From NCBI GenBank assembly GCA_051867915.1, contig JBJDZJ010000069.1, positions 1 through 16,379 of the forward strand: a stretch of DNA of 16,379 bases. The letters run 5' to 3'. Position numbers and translations under genes: made by a program. The DNA is from CAKSQF01 sp051867915 (GTDB taxonomy: Bacteria > Bacillota > Clostridia > Oscillospirales > CAG-272). The notes beneath the pieces are model-generated. The model had not been told where the DNA came from. It saw nothing but the letters and a program-made list of their open reading frames with translations, and did no database searches. Positions 12,866 through 16,379 of the stretch are shown one piece after another (positions within the stretch are counted from its first letter, which is position 1; each line of letters begins with the position of its first letter).

Positions 12866-14041
12866 ATGAACTCAGAAGAAACAAGGGCTTTGGAATCAAA
12901 GTTCACCATGCAGACCTACGGCAGAGTTCCGGTGGTAGTCGATCACGGCAAGAACGCCACATGGTATGATGCCGACGGAAAGAAATACATCGACTTCACC
13001 AGCGGAATCGGCGTCAACTCCCTCGGAGCCTGCGATGATGGATGGATTTCCGCCGTCACAAAACAGCTTGGAAAGATTCAGCACTGTTCCAACTATTATT
13101 ACAATCAGCCTTCCGCTGTCCTTGCAAAAATGCTGGTGGAGGCGAGCGGTCTGTCCGATGTCTTCTTCGGCAACTCGGGAGCAGAGGCAAACGAGGGCGC
13201 CATGAAGGTCTGCCGCAAGTATTCCTTTGACAAATACGGCGACGGACGGGCGACCATCCTGTCGCTGACCAACTCCTTCCACGGGCGCACCATTGCGACC
13301 CTGACCGCCACCGGTCAGGATAGGTTCCATCAGTGGTTCGGTCCCTTTCTGGATCAGGTGCGCTACGCAGATGCCAACATGGACGCCATCCGATCCGCCT
13401 GTGACGGTACAGTCTGCGGGATCATGGTTGAACCGATTCAGGGAGAAAGCGGTGTTCGCCCTATGGATCCTGATTTTCTGAAGGAACTCCGGTCGTTCTG
13501 CGACGAACAAGACATTCTCCTGGTTTTCGATGAAGTTCAGTGCGGAATCGGTCGGACCGGAAAGATGTTTGCCTATCAGAGTTATGGAGTTGTTCCCGAT
13601 GTTCTGACCCTTGCCAAAGGACTGGGGGGCGGTCTGCCCATCGGTGCCTTTCTGTGCGGTGAAAAGTGCCGTGACGCTCTGAAAGCAGGAATGCACGGTT
13701 CCACTTTCGGCGGAAATCCGGTGGTTTGTGCGGGAGCCATTGAGGTGCTGAACCGTCTGACCCCCGATTTTCTGTCGGAGGTTGCCAAAAAAGGCGAAAA
13801 TATCTGTGACAAGGTCATGAATGCTCATCCGAAATCGGTGAAGGCAGTCCGTGGAATGGGTCTTATGATCGGATTCGTCATCGACGGCGATCCACACGAG
13901 GTTGTCACCGAGGCGGCAAAGATGGGGCTTTTGGTCCTGTCCGCCGGATCGGATGTGGTCAGACTTCTCCCTCCTCTGACTATCACCATGGACGAAATTG
14001 ACGAGGGCATAAAGATACTGATTGAGGTTCTGGATCGGTAA
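12866..14041 (+). CDS. argD: Acetylornithine aminotransferase
   Basis: This 391-residue, PLP-dependent class III aminotransferase turns N-acetylglutamate semialdehyde into N-acetylornithine. Landmarks: DFTSGIGVNSLG (43-54), the phosphate-site motif FGNSGAEANEGAMK (101-114), SFHGRT (137-142), EPIQGESGV (189-197), FDEVQCGIGRTGK (221-233, PLP-ring Asp222), LAKGLGGGLPIGA (249-261, Schiff-base Lys251) and STFGGNP (279-285). GGAGG (12857-12861) sits 4 nt before ATG 12866, and this start leaves a 16-bp gap after argJ. The frame is open further upstream to 12818, inside argJ, but without family similarity. argB, which often lies between argJ and argD, is absent. Confidence 0.95.
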   Translation: MNSEETRALESKFTMQTYGRVPVVVDHGKNATWYDADGKKYIDFTSGIGVNSLGACDDGWISAVTKQLGKIQHCSNYYYNQPSAVLAKMLVEASGLSDVFFGNSGAEANEGAMKVCRKYSFDKYGDGRATILSLTNSFHGRTIATLTATGQDRFHQWFGPFLDQVRYADANMDAIRSACDGTVCGIMVEPIQGESGVRPMDPDFLKELRSFCDEQDILLVFDEVQCGIGRTGKMFAYQSYGVVPDVLTLAKGLGGGLPIGAFLCGEKCRDALKAGMHGSTFGGNPVVCAGAIEVLNRLTPDFLSEVAKKGENICDKVMNAHPKSVKAVRGMGLMIGFVIDGDPHEVVTEAAKMGLLVLSAGSDVVRLLPPLTITMDEIDEGIKILIEVLDR

Positions 14042-14058
14042 AACGGTCGGATATGACA

Positions 14059-14094
14059 AAAACAGGCTATCGCATAGTAGCGATAGCCTGTTTT
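14059..14094. terminator. Bidirectional terminator between argD and the ABC exporter
   Basis: A 15-bp perfect stem pairs 14059-14073 with 14080-14094 around the loop ATAGTA. The arms begin with AAAA and end with TTTT, so both strands offer a U-tract at the end of the hairpin. It lies between convergent genes, 18 nt after the argD stop and 12 nt past the exporter stop. Confidence 0.88.
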
Positions 14095-14105
14095 ACATAT
14101 TCAAA

Positions 14106-15824
14106 TCAGCCTTTTTCGGCAAATTGGGCACGGTACAACTCGGCGTAGATGCCGTTTTTCTTCATAAGCTGAGCGTGATTTCCCTGCTCCTTGATTCCTT
14201 CATCATCGATGACAATGATTTCGTCTGCATTCCGGATGGTGGACAGTCGGTGAGCGACCACCAGCGTGGTTCTGCCCGAACACAGAGCCTCCAGCGACCT
14301 TTGAATCGCCTGCTCGGTTGCGTTATCCAATGCAGAGGTCGCTTCATCCAGAATCAGAATGGGCGGATTTTTCAGAAATGCTCTGGCAATGGAAATTCTC
14401 TGCTTCTGACCGCCGGACAGCTTCACACCGCGCTCGCCGATATAGGTCTGATATCCCTCGGGCAGAGATGCGATAAATTCATGAATATTGGCACGCTCCG
14501 CCGCCTTCTCGACCTCTTCCCGGGTTGCATCCGGCTTACCGTAGGCTATGTTCTCATAGATGGTTCCGGTAAACAGGAAGACATCCTGCGCAACGATGCC
14601 GATGTTGCGTCTCAGGGATTCCAATGTCATCTTGGTGATATCAATGCCGTCAATGGTCACTTTGCCCGAGTTGATCTCATAAAACCTGGGCAAAATATTG
14701 CATATGGTGGTCTTTCCCGATCCGGAGGGTCCCACAAGAGCGACCCGCTCCCCCCGTGGGATGAACAGATTCAGATTGGCCAGTACCGGACGGTTCTCGG
14801 TGTAACTGAAGCTGACATTGTCAAATCGGATATCGCCCTTCAGATCACCAACTATAATGGCATGAGCATCCTCTTTTTCCGTAGGCTCGTCCATAATTTC
14901 GCAAAAGCGAACGAATCCGGTCATGCCATTTTCATACTGCTCCACAAAGGAAATCAGCTTCCGGATGGGGTTCATGAATACATTGACGAAGATGATAAAT
15001 GCGGCAAAATCACCGACTTCAATCCATCCCTGATAGACGAACAGTCCGCCGCTGACCATAACCGTCAGGTTGAGAAAATCGGTCATAAACGCCGTTACCG
15101 CCGTGAACTCGCCCATGACCTTATAGGATTTCGATCTGGCGGCGACGAATCGGTCATTGGTCTTTTCAAAGCGATCGCACTCGTATTCCTGATTGGTATA
15201 CGCCTTGGAAACACGGATGCCGCCGATGGCGTTCTCCAGAACCGCATTGACCTCGCCGACCTCCACTTTCGTCTCCTTGAACGCCCGATTCATCTTGATT
15301 CTTCGCTTCATGGAATAGAATACAAACACGGGAATCGAGGCGAACACAATCAGAGTCAGCCAGATGTTGATGCTCGCCATCAGAACAAAGGAGCCGATCA
15401 GCAGAACACCCGAAAGGAAGAGATCCTCCGGTCCGTGATGAGCAAGCTCGGATATGTCAAAAAGATCGTTGATGATACGGGACATGATGGTTCCCGTTTT
15501 ATTGTTGTCAAAATAGGAAAAGGGCAGCTGCTGCAGGTGATGGAAAACTTCCCTGCGCATATCCGCCTGCATATGCACGCCCATGATATGACCGTAGCAA
15601 TTGACGAAATAGTTCAGCCCGATTTTGATAATATACAGCCCCACCGCAACAGAGGACCAGATGATCAGCATTCTCAGGTTTTTGTTGGGAATATAGTCAT
15701 TGATCATGCTACGGGTAATCATGGGATAGAACAGATCCGCCACCGCCAGCAGAAGTGCGGCAAAGAGATCCGCCAAAAAGATCGCCATATGGGGCTTATA
15801 GTAAGCTGCAAATCTTTTTATCAT
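14106..15824 (-). CDS. ABC exporter, fused membrane and ATPase domains (MsbA/BmrA-like)
   Basis: This 572-residue protein has an N-terminal six-helix type IV exporter domain (about 15-295) and a C-terminal ATPase (about 330-565). The ATPase shows Walker A GPSGSGKT (365-372), Q-loop VAQDVFLF (411-418), signature LSGGQKQR (469-476), Walker B ILILDEATSALD (489-500) and H-loop VAHRLST (523-529). As a half-transporter it should act as a homodimer, or with an unseen partner, pumping a lipid, drug or peptide outward; the substrate is unknown. No peptidase domain is present. I chose ATG 15824, with AGGAG (15836-15840) 11 nt upstream; a TTG at 15866 lacks a ribosome site and falls next to the ftsZ terminator. 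No clear promoter lies in the short gap, so read-through from ftsZ may contribute. Confidence 0.93.
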   Translation of the reverse strand: MIKRFAAYYKPHMAIFLADLFAALLLAVADLFYPMITRSMINDYIPNKNLRMLIIWSSVAVGLYIIKIGLNYFVNCYGHIMGVHMQADMRREVFHHLQQLPFSYFDNNKTGTIMSRIINDLFDISELAHHGPEDLFLSGVLLIGSFVLMASINIWLTLIVFASIPVFVFYSMKRRIKMNRAFKETKVEVGEVNAVLENAIGGIRVSKAYTNQEYECDRFEKTNDRFVAARSKSYKVMGEFTAVTAFMTDFLNLTVMVSGGLFVYQGWIEVGDFAAFIIFVNVFMNPIRKLISFVEQYENGMTGFVRFCEIMDEPTEKEDAHAIIVGDLKGDIRFDNVSFSYTENRPVLANLNLFIPRGERVALVGPSGSGKTTICNILPRFYEINSGKVTIDGIDITKMTLESLRRNIGIVAQDVFLFTGTIYENIAYGKPDATREEVEKAAERANIHEFIASLPEGYQTYIGERGVKLSGGQKQRISIARAFLKNPPILILDEATSALDNATEQAIQRSLEALCSGRTTLVVAHRLSTIRNADEIIVIDDEGIKEQGNHAQLMKKNGIYAELYRAQFAEKG

Positions 15825-15871
15825 CGCTGTTTTTTCTCCTGAAGTAAACTGCCTCTTGCAGGGCAAATTTC

Positions 15872-15903
15872 AGGGGCGCCGCACACTGAAATGCGACACC
15901 CCT
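15872..15903 (-). terminator. Intrinsic terminator after ftsZ
   Basis: On the minus strand the stem pairs 15903-15892 with 15883-15872 (12 bp, two G-U pairs) around an 8-nt loop. After one base it is followed by AAATTT. It lies 23 nt past the ftsZ stop and before the ABC exporter start, so most ftsZ transcripts should end here. Confidence 0.75.
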
Positions 15904-15926
15904 CATTATCTGCGCAAAAGGCGATA

Positions 15927-16379
15927 TTACTTCTTACTGAAAATATCAAAAAGCGTATCGTAATCGGAAGACTTCTTGGTCTCCTCGGTCTGAGCAAGAT
16001 CGTCGATCTTCGGCTTAGAGATCGTTGCCATGGGTGCGGGGGTCTCAACTTCCGGCTCTTCCTTGGCAAATCCGGTAGCGATAACGGTGACACGAACCTC
16101 GTCATCCAGATTGTCATCAACTACATATCCGATGATAACTCTGGCGTCGGGATGAGCCTCGTTGGTGATCAGGTCAGCCGCAACATCCAGCTCGTCCAGT
16201 GCGAAATCGCTGGGGCAGGTGAAGTTGACCAGAATTCCTCTTGCACCGGAGATCGAGGTCTCAAGCAGAGGACTGGAAATCGCCATCTTCGCTGCAACCT
16301 CAGCCTTGTCCTTACCCTGAGCAGCACCTACGCCCATGTGAGCATAGCCCGCGTCAGCCATAATAGACTTAACATCGGC
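15927..16379 (-). CDS. ftsZ: Cell division protein FtsZ, C-terminal part (cut by window edge)
   Basis: The final 150 residues of FtsZ, the tubulin-like GTPase that forms the division ring, run in from the right edge. The visible part begins ADVKSIMADAGYAHMGVG, then GAAQGKDKAEVAAKMAISS and the SPLLETSISGARGILVNF stretch of the C-terminal tubulin fold. The fold ends near ARVIIGYVVDDNLDDEVRV and TVIATGF. An acidic/Pro-rich linker of about 35 residues follows, ending in SSDYDTLFDIFSKK. The usual C-terminal peptide with IPxFLR, which binds FtsA and SepF, is not recognisable; the tail is shorter and of different sequence. The GTP-binding domain lies outside the window. Confidence 0.96.
   Translation of the reverse strand, partial: ADVKSIMADAGYAHMGVGAAQGKDKAEVAAKMAISSPLLETSISGARGILVNFTCPSDFALDELDVAADLITNEAHPDARVIIGYVVDDNLDDEVRVTVIATGFAKEEPEVETPAPMATISKPKIDDLAQTEETKKSSDYDTLFDIFSKK

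Noticed and set aside
14022..15842. Long open frame (about 600 codons) on the plus strand opposite the ABC exporter
   Set aside because: It has no recognisable domain or ribosome site, is rich in His/Gln/Asn, and lies wholly against an exporter with every ABC motif intact; it is a shadow of codon bias.
15825..15866. TTG start at 15866 for the ABC exporter
   Set aside because: No ribosome site and it abuts the ftsZ terminator; ATG 15824 begins the normal N-terminus of the family and has AGGAG upstream.
1..16379. tRNA, rRNA, CRISPR arrays, transposons, phage genes or toxin-antitoxin pairs
   Set aside because: No tRNA-like arms, rRNA motifs, regularly spaced repeats, transposase domains or phage proteins were recognised on either strand.

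Overview
The window looks like chromosomal DNA from a spore-forming anaerobic Firmicute of the class Clostridia, plausibly near the Oscillospiraceae/Ruminococcaceae. This rests on sigma-A promoters with 16-17 bp spacers, strong GGAGG-type ribosome sites, a PdaA-type spore-cortex deacetylase, a GxGYxYP lipoprotein, an SGNH hydrolase of a type I associate with clostridia, and an FtsZ with an unusual short C-terminus. The taxonomic placement is inference. I see no tRNA, rRNA, CRISPR array, insertion sequence or phage gene; this is ordinary housekeeping and accessory chromosome with several interesting control regions.

Layout. Positions 1-178 hold no clear gene but carry four consecutive hairpins, the last a strong terminator, possibly the body of a small RNA. 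Next is an SGNH hydrolase (+, 304-1092). It converges on a minus-strand operon of a two-helix membrane protein and a GxGYxYP lipoprotein (3495 down to 1145). Divergent from that operon is a plus-strand pair, an orphan fumarase/tartrate dehydratase beta subunit overlapping an XRE-TPR regulator by ATGA (3676-5120). A 288-bp gap then precedes a three-domain PTS permease, EIIBCA (5409-7346). The 5' end of its probable leader is perfectly complementary over 10 bases to its own ribosome-binding site.

A convergent terminator separates the PTS gene from a minus-strand pair of overlapping polysaccharide deacetylases, a PdaA-like enzyme followed by a classical CE4 enzyme (8923 down to 7476). Divergent from these is malic enzyme (9160-10347). 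The arginine genes argC-argJ-argD follow (10534-14041) behind two promoters and a pair of ARG-box-like sites; argB is missing from the cluster. A bidirectional terminator separates argD from a minus-strand ABC exporter (15824-14106). The last 150 residues of ftsZ, with their own terminator, run off the right edge on the minus strand.

Working together: malic enzyme and the fumarase-like subunit both touch C4-dicarboxylates, but only one half of the fumarase is present. The argCJD block makes acetylornithine by the cyclic pathway, with acetyl recycling by ArgJ. The deacetylase pair and FtsZ concern the cell wall, the spore cortex and division. The PTS gene imports an unidentified sugar, with no matching glycosidase or antiterminator gene in view.
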